Shown here: positions 1 through 11,673 of the stretch, piece by piece
Position numbering within the stretch: the stretch's first letter is position 1
Layout: every line of letters starts with the position of its first letter
Source of the DNA: Holacanthus passer
Taxonomy: Eukaryota; Chordata; Actinopteri; Pomacanthidae
Assembly: GCA_025331565.1 (NCBI GenBank)
Contig: JAFREQ010000012.1
Coordinates: 12,390,501 to 12,454,500 of the forward strand
DNA: 64,000 nt
Direction: 5' to 3'
Position numbers and translations under genes: made by a program
Notes under the pieces: generated by a model
Told to the model about the DNA's origin: nothing
Seen by the model: the letters and a program-made list of their open reading frames with translations, nothing else
Databases searched by the model: none

Positions 1-7
1 CTTTCAG

Positions 8-3000
8 GACTACATTGACTCTTTGAAAGGCCTGTGCTATGATGGGATGGAGGGATTGCTCTACCTCTCCCTTTACTCTTTCCTCTCTGCTCTGGCCTTC
101 ACTGCCATCCTCTGCTCCCTGCCTGGTGCCTGGAGGAGCTTCCCCAGGTGAGAGTGGGAGCATATGTGTATTGCATAGGCATTTTCTAATAGAAATAAAA
201 ACAGGTAGGACGTTGTTGTTTTCATGAACTTGCACCCAGTTGTACACTCTGAATTGTGTAGCATGAACACTGCCAAAAGTAATAAAAGAACTGGATGGTG
301 GGAGCCAGCGTAGATTGATTTTGGGCTGAAGATCCTGAAAAGCAATAAATCCATCTTCCACAGTGTCAGGGAGGAGAAGTGCTCCAGTGCTCCTTCAATC
401 ATAAAAACTATGTGCAAATTATCCACAATCAGATAATCATCACAAAATATTGAGGTTTCTGCATGCCATACAACACTGCATGGCAACAACATCGAAAAAT
501 ATTGGAGTGCATTTGACAGACTTGGTTTAAAATTTAGCCTTGAAAAAACATATAGCATATGCAAAAGTGCAGCATGCCTAAAAGGTTATATAATAATATT
601 ACAGCATTACATAGAAAATTACCAATAATAGCTGGACGTTTGGCCCTTCTCAACACATCAAATCGAATCGAATCAAAAAAATTTTTCTGCAAGCAGGTAG
701 AGTTTAGTATTCAGGAGATTGGTAGCAGAGTTACAGGTCTGTTGGACCTGAGAGTGGATATGTAGCAGGTAGTTTGTTCCAGGTATGCTGAGAGAACCCT
801 ACGAGAACCCTCTTCAAGTATCAACAGCAAGATTCAGTAGTTTGTGATTAGTGCAGATAACATAGAAATTCTGTAGATCAGTAGTTTGATGTTTTTTCTG
901 TGGCGCCCAGTTGTGCTCATCCTTTCTCTGCTCACACATGTCCCTCTCTCTCTTTCATGGATGATGACAGTGAATCAGAGGAGTACGAAGACTCGGACAG
1001 CGAGAGTGAGGACCCCTTCACCTCCCATCAGGCACGTAGACAGACGGCCTCGGGGTCTCAGCGAGGGGCCATGACCCCCTTCTATAATTACCCGGGGGCC
1101 GGGTGGACACCCCCCTTTTCTAGCGCGCCGCCCCTCCCGTGAGTAACACAGACACACAGACACAAAGACAGACAGACAGACAGAACGTCCCAGATGTTGC
1201 AAGAGGAGGAGCAGGTTGCTCTTAGATACAGTTTTGGCATCAAGCTCTGATGTTTCTGTCACCAGATCTGTACCTATGGGCAACTTTTATACTGATGATG
1301 CCCCCCAGATGAGGGATTGTGAAAAGTCCAGGATGTAGAATGACAACACAGAGTGAACAACACACAGAGACTGACTGACCACCTGAGACATTTTTGTGCC
1401 TACACATAGTCTTTTTGGTGAGATTTCCCCCTCAAAAAAGTTATAACTGTATTCATGACACACACAACAGATGCTGAATGCACACCTATCTTTACAAGAC
1501 AGTAGTGGAAGTGCAGTGTAGTCAGTTAGGATCACACACTATGGTTTACAGACATGTAGGATTAGTCCAAATCCACAGAGCTGTCAGGTTAAGCACATGC
1601 ATTGCAGACAGACACACAGACAGGTCATTATGGACTACAGTGTAGGCAGAGAAACAGACACAACTCCAGAGGTCTGTCTGTCTGTCTGTGTGTCTGTCTA
1701 ACCGTCTGTCGAGTGTTTCAGGACAGACGATGTAGGCCGCTCGGTCATTTCACAGATCTTGTCTCAAATAGCGTCCTGTCTCCTAAACAGTAGTAGACTA
1801 CTGCTGTGTTGGGGGGAGGGTGTCATTGACGAGGCCGCGCTCGTAAAAACTCCGGCGATGTGAGGCTCAGGTTCACTCTAGGTAACCCCACCCCCACCAA
1901 ACACCCTCCTGCATCACTCTCATCTGTCTCCTCACTGTGGTGTTATTTCTCTGGATCTGTCCTTGCTGCTTCTCTCTCCATCATACCTCCTGCTTCCTTT
2001 TTGGTTCTCCCTCTTTCTCACTCTCAGTTTTCTCATCTTATTATGTTTTTGTTCCCTTTCTCCCTCACTGCTGTTTCCAAGCGTAGTCAGTGCTTTGAGA
2101 AACCTAATCATGGACTATTAAACTTAATATTCTAATGCCATCTGATCATCTTGACTATCTAATATTAACACAAAAATACAAGGCTCTGACTAAACCCAAC
2201 TGTCAAGGCTCAGAAACTCAGCCAGCACTAAAAATACAGTCCACTCCTCTTAAATGGAATCTGCTCGGGATTGCTTTAAAAGCTTTCTGGGGTTTATCGT
2301 GCAGATAAACAGATTCATTAGGAAAACAACATTACAGCTGAAATGGGACTGGTGAGTCACACCCAGCTTTAAATGCATGTAATTGCAGATTATGGTATAA
2401 ATCCTGCAGTGCATCATCAGGCAGGAGTGGTCTGTGCGCCTGATGCTGGTGCTCACAGTGCCTTGCTTGAGTGCCAGTAGTACTAATACCTACTAGTTAT
2501 ACTGAGTGCTGTGTTTTTTCCGCACTATATTTCTAACCGCTCTTTCTCCCTCTTTCCTGTTACCTGTCTTTGGGTCCCGTCACCCCGCGGCCCCTCCGTC
2601 CCCTCTGTCTTTCTCAATGTGTCTCACCCCTGTTTCCCTCTCTTCTTCATCCTTCCATTCCTCCTCTCCCTCTCTCTTCTGTCCTTGTCTCTTTCTATCT
2701 CTATACAGGACTCCAAACGTTTCCTCCAATGGCAACCCTGGCTATGAGAGCCTCCCCCTGACTGACAGGCAGTCCCCACCCCCCTCTGTGAGTTCCTCTG
2801 TACTTGTGACACCATCGCAATCTGTGCCATTTTATCGTTGCTCTTAGCGCACACGCTCGCTTCAATAATTTTAATCAGTAGCAAACGGACTAACACGGTG
2901 AGGCTTGGACCTCGCAGGACCCTGTGGGCTGGACTTTTTGTTCGTTTTGATGCTGCAATGCTTCAAACCGTGCAAAAACATGAAAGAGAACTGACATATT

Positions 3001-4082
3001 TTCACTGTTTCCAATTAACATGTACTCAACTTTTTGTTACTAACAGAAATCTGTGAGCTCTTTCTGTTTTATTATCACTATCTGACCATTTTTCAATGTG
3101 AAAGTTCATTCTTGACCATAGAAACAGTAGTTTGACAAAATCAAACTCAGGGTTCCCTTACTATCTTTTTCCCCCCAGTTTTTATTTGCATTTCATGGTC
3201 TTCCTCATTGGATAATCATGCGATGCAGTATACGTACGACCATATGTTATCATTTGACCAAACTTTCAATTGATGAAAGTTTTTCATGATGAAAACTTTG
3301 CTTTGAAAAACCCATCCACTGAGGAAGGCTGTAAGATGCAGTTGAAAATGACAAAAAAAAGCTAGTAAGAGGCCTTTGACATTGATACTTCCCAGTTCAC
3401 TCTTGACCATAGAACCAGTAGTTTGACGAAACAAAAAAAAGACCTAAATAAGGTCCTATAATAACTTTTTACAGGAGCTTTGAGTTGCATCCCTTCCTCA
3501 GCAGATGGAGTTGCACCCCATAAATGACCACAATTTATCACATGACCAAACTCTCAGTCGTGTCATCACAGTTTAGTGATCTAAATGAAAAGTGACCAAA
3601 TTTACATGCCATTAGATGCAGCTGAAATTTGGGAAAAGCTGGTAAGTGGATCTTGAGTTAATTTTTTGATAATGAGCATATTTAGAACTGTATTACAGTT
3701 TTCTTAAATGACTACAACTAGTTGCTTTTGAGGAAGGAGTCAAGTAAAGTAATAATATTTACAGTACCTTCTCCCTCTCCTTTGAATTTTATTTGAAAAC
3801 TGAAATTCTGCAGAAATGTATTATCGCCTGTTGGTCAGATGGTGAGAAGAAGTTTGCTGTCAGCTGCTCTTGATGAGCTGATCTTCATATGCGTGAATAA
3901 TAAATTTTGTTCTTTTCTCTTTTACTGTCTCTCAATACACCTTGGGACCATCTCAACCTCTCTTCTGTTGAATCCCGTCGTCTGTTCTGGATGTTCAGTA
4001 CTCTCCCAGCATGCTGACTGGTTATGGGGGGAGTCAATCACACCCCAATCCTGCCCATTCGCGGAACCTGTATTCACGTTGA
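8..4082 (+). CDS. ttyh1: Tweety homolog, best fit TTYH1 (3' part; four terminal coding exons)
   Basis: Tweety proteins are five-pass membrane proteins linked to volume-regulated anion currents and lipid handling. Only the 3' end is present. Coding exons are 8-147, 971-1138, 2709-2787 and 3999-4082, each with AG/GT borders and matching phase. Exon 1 ends in AG and joins T at 971 to make Ser; 1138 joins 2709 to make Pro. Exon 1 encodes the last membrane helix (GMEGLLYLSLYSFLSALAF). Exon 2 encodes an acidic stretch (SESEEYEDSDSESEDPF) and then a family-like ARR segment. Exon 3 carries the conserved NPGYESLPLTDRQSPPPS block and exon 4 the tail YSPSMLTGYGG...NLYSR before TGA at 4080. TTYH1 is preferred because the 2709 exon also encodes the short TTYH1-type ending in another frame (see findings) and because of the neighbouring genes. 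TTYH2/3 are less likely alternatives. The exon order is certain; the paralogue call is less so. Confidence 0.85.
3104..3690. repeat. Diverged tandem duplication in the last TTYH1 intron (unit about 290 bp)
   Basis: The phrase TTGACCATAGAAMCAGTAG occurs near 3113 and again about 291 bp later, near 3404. GATGCAGYTGAAA recurs at about 3333 and 3616, and a GACCAAACT phrase also recurs in the same order. The two copies are collinear but clearly diverged, so the duplication is old. No coding role is seen. Confidence 0.7.
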
Positions 4083-5041
4083 TTATTATTTTTTTGTTAG
4101 GAAATGTATAGAAAAAAAAATGTTTAGTTTTCATATGAATGGACACTTTACTGAAATGAAAAAGAAACTAATCTAAATACAATGAATGCTAGGTGTGAAT
4201 TCAAAGTGCGTAACGTCAGTACCACTGAATATTGTTGTTATTATTATTATAAGCACTTAAAAGAAACAGGTCTGAATGGACTGTTGATATTACCGACAGT
4301 GATAATGCTGGTAGGATGGTTGTGCAAAGCTAAGAACCAAGTCCACTTGGTCTAAATTCTTTCCCCTTGTCTGTCCAAACTCTGTGTAAACTGTGAACAG
4401 TGGTGAGGCAAGTCAGAATGGTATTGACGTTACTACGTTGTAGTTTTATATTCTTAAATGTATCAGTACCACCAATTTATTTTTAAGTTTTTATATAAAT
4501 ATTGTTGTAGAAAAGCACTGGCACGTAGCAAAAAGACACATTTTTTTCTGTGAATGGTTATGCAGTTCCCTCACTTGGTATCATTTTTTTATTATTACTT
4601 TTTATAGGTGGCAATTCTGTATTTTCCTTGTATTACCTTATGGTATTCTGTATATCTCACTGTCTATAATATCTGAATAATCATGAACCTTTGCTCTTAA
4701 AAAAAAATACATGAGGGCTACCAAGACCCTGTTTTAATGACTGAATGGAGAACTACAAAACTACAAATCCCATGCAATGACAGCAGGTACATAGCAATAT
4801 GATTCTTGCTACTGGTGCTGCAGTAGCCCTACCGTAACTAGCAATAATTACTATGTATAGCATTGGGTTTCTGAGATCTCTCCAAGATGTTTTGTGTATA
4901 TATGGTATGGTATGTTGGAGATTTCATTGAATCCCCCGTCCTTGCCAACTGACCTTGTTAACCCTTGAATTGAGTTTGTATGGTTATCAATGCTCCTTTT
5001 GAATGGCATCCTTTTACACTCAAGAGTCTAATATAAATAAA
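4083..5041 (+). terminator. TTYH1 3' UTR with poly(A) signal
   Basis: AT-rich sequence without a credible reading frame follows the stop. A canonical AATAAA lies at 5036-5041, the first convincing one downstream, so the UTR is about 0.95 kb. The cleavage site itself is inferred. Confidence 0.55.
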
Positions 5042-6549
5042 AATAACTTCAATAACCTTCACTGGGTCTTCATCATGTCTAAAAGTCAATGCGATGTAAA
5101 TGAGACGCACACAGCATGCTTTACAAGAGATTCATACTTTAAGAAGGAGGTCAAAGTTTAATATAAATAAGCTTTAATATTATGAACCTGTGAGCTTACG
5201 TTTATGTGTAAGTTAGTCACTAGTGTGTACCAGAGACAGTCTTCCTATTCTTTTGGATATGCATAGATCAATAGGAGAGACAAAATACAAACAGAAAGGT
5301 TACATACAGTCACAGAACCAGTGTTTTTGCACGTTTAGCTCATTTAAAACTAATCAAGAATACTGTATTTTATGTTCCTGCAACTTTTCCCTTGAGATTT
5401 AAAAAAAAGTGATCTTCTAACTTCCTTGCAAACACTGGCTTTCAGTCATGACGGAGCTGTGTGAAACTCAACCTGTAGAGACTTGAATCCTGGTTGAGAT
5501 GGATAATCCATCATAATAAATGTCGTGTCTGCCTTTATTTTGCCAAAGCTTCATTACTGTGTGGGTTCAGCTGCATGATCACACATCAGTTACATAACTT
5601 TGGCAAAAACAAAAGGCAGTTCACAGTGTTCATTGTGATGGATTATCGATCTCAGCCACATTTCAAATCTCTGCAAGTTGATTTTTTTCTTATACTAAAG
5701 CTTAATCAAAGGAAAACAAAGGCTGCCTGGAGTATAACGAAAAGACCCTAAAAAAAATCTATAAAACATGGCACGCTGTGAAAAATGTCTAGAATGCCGT
5801 AGTGAATGGGCAAAAACATGCAAAGACACTGGTACTCCTTCAATGCCTCACCAGGCAATGCCTTCACAATACCTGTGCCTGTATGAACACACACAAAGAC
5901 AAACAGTGCTAACAAATCTGCAGTGCATAGAAGGTTTACAACAAAAGGTCTTGGGAAAATATGGTGCACCCAGCTGCTGCTTGATAACTGATGAATTTTG
6001 ACATGACCATCTTGTACATAAAGTACACACTGTTATAATTTTGGTGACAATAATTTTGTGATAACTCTGTCTTAGGTGGCAAATTCAGTTAAGCTATTTT
6101 CATTTTGGTGGTGTTTTAGTAAGCAAAGTAGTCCAGTTATTCTGATCGCAGACTGCAATTTTTCTACCAGAGAACAGTGAAAGTTTAGTCACATGTCACA
6201 ACTCACATATCATCAAACTAGCCCACATATGCCTCAAACTGTGTTAGCTTGGATGCACCTTCCCAGTGTTAAAACAAAGGAACCAAGAGCAGGACAACGC
6301 AGATACATGGGTCACATGAGAGCAACAGCTTTTACAATCAAAACAGTTCTTCACTGCAGGAGTAAAACGCCGTCTCTGCTTCTCTTTGGAATTTCCTCTG
6401 TGTGTTTGTATGTAGAAATTAAATGTATTTTAGTGCATTCCCTGAAGAGTTTTCTGTAACGAGGTGTTTGTTTTAAAAATAAAAAAGTCTGTCATTTTCC
6501 CAGAGGAGTTTTTTTCATGCTATGTGAAGGTATGTCCTCTCCCAAGGCA
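5042..6549. other. Spacer between convergent TTYH1 and JOSD2; JOSD2 3' UTR likely in its right part
   Basis: No supported exon, RNA gene or mobile element is visible. The TTYH1 and JOSD2 genes converge here. The JOSD2 3' UTR must run leftward from 6549, but I could not settle its poly(A) signal. An AATAAA on the + strand near 6478 is in the wrong orientation for it. Confidence 0.5.
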
Positions 6550-8889
6550 TCACTTCTTGGGGTTGTCAGAGTTCAGCCATGAACCGTCCTCCTCCACCTC
6601 CCGCCGGACAACCAGGAGCATCTCTGCCACATCCTGAGAAAGCTGTTCGCTGAGAAATGTTCTGAAAGAGAAACAAAAATGACAGGAGAGAAAAGTTTAG
6701 AACAACTCTGGACAAAGACCGAAGGCAGATTACTAGAGTGCAGTGTTCTAACACAAACAAACAGTGAGGTAAGCCCCATGTGACCACACATATGGGATGA
6801 CTCACTCGCTGAGAGAGTTCAAGCAGCACACAAAAGCCAAGTTCTGATGTCAGAGCAGACTCACACACACAGATTCCAGGCATGCAAACGTTTTAAAGAT
6901 GTAATTGCAGAATCTTACCGTAGTTCTGCTTCTCCCCCAATACAAACAGGACTCTTCAGTTTGGAGTCGAGATTGTAGTACTGTCCATTAACCTGCCGAA
7001 CCGCGAGCCAGTGCCGCCGTCGGAGTGGGAGGGACACGATCCCCAGAGATACTCTTGATGGGACATTGAGAATAAAGCCCTGGACCTTTGACATGCAAAG
7101 GCTCTGAACTGTCCTGTAAGAGAGAGATTGAAAACTAGATATTAGAGATATTCTTAGTTATCTGTGTTCAGTCCATTTCAGGAGATATGTCATGATGAAA
7201 TGTCAATGATCCACTTGACCTCATCCTGACTCACATACTTCTGCTGCACTTACTTCCTAATTTTGCCAAAATAAAGTCTTAATTTTTGCATGTAGCTGGA
7301 GATGGTTAACAGAGTGCGTAAAAAGTGAGAGTTAGCCAAGCCAAGAAGTGCAAATTCGTTTTGTGGGCGACTGTTCCTCCAATACAAACTGATACCTTTC
7401 AGATTTAGTGCAGTAAAGCTTAAAGTTGTTGAGAATATAAAGATTCAGTGTGTCTCACTCACCTGCGTTTGTCCCACCACACCGCAGCCAGTTCCCTGCT
7501 CTGTAGTGCTGCCATGATGACGTTGACATCATAGTTACCCGTGCCTAACACTGAGCGATGAGGGTTCACCACACACTGTGGAGCTAGCCTGCAGAGAGGG
7601 AGCAACAGAGCATTTTAAAAGGAAAATCCACAATGTGTTTGGTTTTAAAGTTGGCTATTGGTGGGAAGGCCTCTACTTGCCCAGACTGTTTGGAATCTGA
7701 ACCGAGATTTTGTTTACTCTTTGTTTACTCAGTTTTTTGTATGAATATCTCCACACTCTGGCCTCAACTGTCAAGCCCATCATCTATGGATACAGCTACA
7801 AAACTGCCCTTCATTCAAATTAAGCTTATTTGTTTATAACAACCAGGACAATGTTTCTATTGAGGCAAATATGCCAGAGCTTTCCAGCTGGAAATTCTTT
7901 AGTCGAGGTCATAAATTACCAGATCATGGCTTATCTAATCTCATAGTCAATTAAATGAGTATGTAACGTTGCAAACAATAGCCACACTACATATAATGGC
8001 TTTTGCTCTGTGGAGCAGAAGCATTGGTACAGAACACAGTACTTCCAAGTTTTGGTTTGCATTCCCTGTTTAAACATCGGTCGAGATGTAGGAGAGTTTT
8101 TCATCTCACACTCTGTTAAACAGCATTACTGCTGTATGTGAAACTAGGTCAGGGTGTGGACAACAACCTGAACATCCATACGCTACTCCATAATTCAGTC
8201 ACACAGTGTTCCCGGCGCAAACCTTTGGAGAAAGTCTAAATGTATTTTATCGAGCAGCCGGTTAGATGTTCAAAGGAATTTTTTTGAACCAACAAATGTC
8301 GAACAGTCCACCTGGAATGATAAAATGTTTGCCTGGGGAAAAAAAACAAGACTGTACAACTCCTCTCTGCTCCTCTTATTTGCTGCATTAACTATGGCAG
8401 TCTGTGGAAGCGGGCAGCAAAGTGATTGGAAATATTGGATTTTAAAGTAGGTTTCACCTTTGGCAAACATTTTATCATCCAGGACCAGGACAGAAAGCAG
8501 ACCAAGAAAAGTAGCTGTGAAGATACAAGCAGGGCCTGCATAACATAAAATAAGGAACTTTATGTAATAAGATTATGCAGCAATTTATGCATTACTGAGG
8601 TCACAAAAGTAGCAAATGTCAGACACATTTTTTACCAAAGCCCCTGTTGTTTACTCATGTTTCTTGGATTGCATTATTTGAGTACGATTATTAGCTGATG
8701 CAATGCAGCTAAATATGTTTTCCCACCCTCTGTAACACACCGACACATTGTGAAAACGTCCCCCCACCGTTTACAGATGTCGTCGGCTGTCTCCTTGGTA
8801 AACACCCGCTCCTGGAGCACGTTGTTGAGTGCATGAATCGCGCACAGCTCCAATCGTTGCTTCTCATGAAACACTTCTCCTTCGCTCAT
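6550..8889 (-). CDS. josd2: Josephin domain-containing deubiquitinase JOSD2
   Basis: JOSD2 is a small cysteine protease that cleaves ubiquitin chains and consists almost wholly of a Josephin (ataxin-3 type) domain. Coding exons on the minus strand, in reading order, are 8889-8768, 7588-7463, 7113-6919 and 6661-6550. They have proper borders and give 184 aa, against 188 in human. The ATG at 8889-8887 is preferred over one at 8928 because an acceptor lies between them and the protein then begins MSEGEVFHEKQRLELC. Catalytic Cys is residue 16 (LELCAIHALNNVL), His is about 117 (RRRHWLAVRQ), and the third residue is Asp about 132 in YNLDS, as in other JOSD proteins (Asn in ataxin-3). Other conserved blocks are VLGTGNYDVNVIMAALQ, AAVWWDKRR and the tail EVEEDGSWLNSD. 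The enzyme looks intact. JOSD1 is the alternative; the short N-terminus and tail favour JOSD2. Confidence 0.92.
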
Positions 8890-9156
8890 ACTAATGCTGA
8901 ACACACACAGACACACAGAAGAGAGCAAACATTAGCCAACATATACCCGAGTAGGTGCTAGCTAGCGTTAGCACAGTTTACAGTCCATTCAGGCTAAGGA
9001 TAAGTTAAAAGTCGTTAGCTAAGGCTTACCGTAACAGAGGCTAACAATAAAGTGTGACAGCCTGGTTGTTAGACTCGTGTTTACTTGCTGACAGGTTGCA
9101 AAACAACGGCAAAGTGAACTATTATTAATCAACAATGGCTAAATGAAGCTACTGAC

Positions 9157-9230
9157 CTGCTGATAAAGCGATTCCCCGTTAAAAAAGATGCTGGAGTCTG
9201 ACAGCTACATCCAGAAACCGGAAGCAGATC
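9157..9230 (-). promoter_or_regulatory. Probable non-coding first exon and promoter edge of JOSD2
   Basis: Reading leftward, the sequence ends in ...TATCAGCAG followed by GTCAGT, a strong donor at 9156-9155. An acceptor (TTCAG) just before the JOSD2 ATG would receive it, leaving a short 5' UTR. The transcription start near 9230 is a guess. A (GTT)n run at about 9231-9251 lies next to it. Confidence 0.45.
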
Positions 9231-9251
9231 TGTTGTTGTTGTTGTTGTTGT
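9231..9251. repeat. (GTT)n microsatellite
   Basis: Seven or so GTT units in tandem, immediately upstream of the presumed JOSD2 start. Confidence 0.85.
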
Positions 9252-9565
9252 ACGGCTGACACGCCCATTTATTATTCCTACATTCACCACATCCCTGGAA
9301 AATACGTCGCTTTTGATCGGCTGTCATAGGTTGTTTTACTCGTTCAAATAAAAGTAGAATTAAATTAATTTATATCCTTGAACACGAACACAAACAGTCT
9401 CAATCCGGGTCTGATGACTGTGGACGTTATGTTGAAGCGCCCTCTAGTGTTGAGTCTGGATGCAGGTGTTGTTGATGATTCCTAGTTTTTGATGTTAAAT
9501 ATGACAGAATTACAATGTTTATAGATAAAGTTTAAAGGTTGCAATAATGGGCCACAAACTATCAT

Positions 9566-10860
9566 CAGTGGTGGAATGTATGTATTTACCAAAGCACTGT
9601 AGCCTACTTAAGTGCAATTTTGAGGTATTTTACTTGACTGTTTAAACATCCAAGAGCACCAACATACTAAGTGGTAATAATAACTTGGTTAGAGAGGATG
9701 AGTAACTGGGTTTCCGTGCCAGTAAGTCAGAACTGAAGATACTTCTTGGATGAGAAGTGAAACCTCTTTAAGAACCTACAAACCAAGTACAGTTACCTTT
9801 GATTCAACTCTTACTTCAATTGACTGTTTCAAGTTTCTGCTACATTGTATTTATACTCCATTACATTTCAGAGGGTAATGTTATACTCCACTACATTTAT
9901 TTGACAGCTGTAGTTACTTGGCAGATTCACATTATAAATACAAATAATAGCATTGACTTGCTTATATTATACTCACTGCTGCTTTAGATACATATTCTAA
10001 TGCACTGGTCCACCTGCTTACTTACCAGGTTACTTTCTGTTTACAACCTGTTTACATCCAATACGGGCTGTTTATACCTATACAGATCACAGTATATATA
10101 TATTTATTTTGCTACCTGTTTATAAGATGTCTATCCATCACAGTATATATATTTATATCCATACCTGTCTATAACCTGTTTTCATTATGTATATACATTT
10201 ACTATATTACTGCACATCCTGTTTACATTACAGTTTATACACTTTACTATTACTCACCTGTCTTCCACAGCATTTTATTGTATTTCATATTATATTTTAG
10301 CTGTCGTACTATTTTATGCCTTAGATTCTAATTAGATTTTGTTGCACTACCGTGATTTTCCTTATACATATTATTTGTACATATCTGTCAGAGTACTGTT
10401 GGAGGGAGAAGTATTTTACTGCCAATGACAGCTCTACTTTAATCATTGTACATATAGCAAATAAAGAAAATATCATCAAAAAAATAATTCAATTGTACTA
10501 TTATGTACTATACATTGTGACGTACAAAGCTACCCATGAGTATTAGAAGTCTTTACATTTAGTTCCACCTTTACCAGCTGCAACATTAAAGTGTTTCTTA
10601 CATATTAAGGCACCAAGAATTATAATCCAATAATCTATTTTATTTTGATGTCAGTCATTCTGCACAATGAGTACTTGTACTTTTGGTACTTTAAATATAT
10701 TTGAGTATACTTATACTTGTACTTAGGTAAAATTTTTAGTTTTTGAGATAAAATTTTTGCCTTTCATTTAAGACGTTAAGGCCCAGATTTTTATGTGTAC
10801 AAGCAATTTTGAGAATGAGTACTTTTAACTCTTTAGTTAACTTACACTTGGTACTTGGTT
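9566..10860. repeat. Degenerate fish DNA-transposon (hAT-like MITE) remnants between JOSD2 and UBE2S
   Basis: The block opens with CAGTGGTGGAATGTATGTAT at 9566, a typical hAT-type end. It contains many phrases such as ACTCCATTACATTT, ACTCCACTACATTT and ACTTGTACTT. These are reverse complements of phrases in the elements near 29.8 kb and 60.1 kb. No clear right terminus or target duplication is visible, so the limits are approximate and several nested pieces are likely. There is no transposase frame. The rest of the spacer up to about 11.35 kb is AT-rich and featureless. Confidence 0.45.
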
Positions 10861-11396
10861 AATTGCCTTGTTTGTGTGTTACATGAATTATTGTCTTAAG
10901 TTATGATAAGTCAAATCTGAATATCATCTCACTAAATCGTGATGCTGTGAGAACAAAGTAGACATTCTTCTAAAGTGGATTGTAAAGTATTATGGGCCAC
11001 AATGAAAAGACATTATTGTGATATCCTTCACATTTTTTGTAGTTGTCTATTATTTTACCTATTCCTTCTTGTAATCCCAACTGAGCTAAACTCCTGTAAA
11101 TGTCTTCCCTTATTTTTTATTATTGTGAGCTGTGTCTGATTTTGGTGCTTTTACAGAGGCTGTTTTTCATGCCTCTGTCTCACCCTACTAATCAAATATT
11201 CCTCTTTTCGTGAATGTTCTCTCTTCCTCAGCTTCTGTTTAGATATAATAAGCAGTGAATGTTTCTCTTTTGACTCTTTAGTTGTATTTTTATATTTAAC
11301 AGCTGTCTCTTCTCATACTGTTATGGGCGGATGTGAGTTTTTCAAACGGACCTATGTCTGAGGAGCATCACTCATATTTTTGATTCTGTGTGGCCG

Positions 11397-11485
11397 ATTG
11401 GGCTTCGGACTGTGATGTAACGATCACATCGTATCATGATTGGCTCGAGGTTTCTGACGTAGCATGCCACTAAGATGCCCATTGG
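11397..11485 (+). promoter_or_regulatory. UBE2S promoter: three inverted CCAAT boxes at 42-bp spacing
   Basis: ATTGG (inverted CCAAT, the NF-Y core) occurs at 11397-11401, 11439-11443 and 11481-11485. All are in the same orientation and lie about 190-280 bp upstream of the ATG at 11674. Spacing is exactly 42 bp twice. Multiple inverted CCAAT boxes are typical of G2/M genes, and UBE2S is one. No unambiguous CHR element was seen near the presumed start. Confidence 0.6.
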
Positions 11486-11673
11486 TCTGCGGTCGTAGGT
11501 TAAACTGAGGATCGTATTTTTGTTCCTGTGTCAACGAAAAGAAGAAAAGAACACTAACCAGTGAGAACCGGCTAAGTTTTCATCAAAGATAGTTTCTGCA
11601 GTCATAACGGAAAAGTCTCCTCGTATCTGACACCAGCCAGACATCCACCGCCTCAGCAGAACTCTTTTTAAAC

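Noticed and set aside
7633..8470. Short open frames in the first coding intron of JOSD2
   Set aside because: The exon phases across this intron are already satisfied and no conserved Josephin segment is missing.
8926..8928. Upstream JOSD2 start at 8928
   Set aside because: A likely acceptor (TTCAG) lies between it and the ATG at 8889, so it would fall in an intron.
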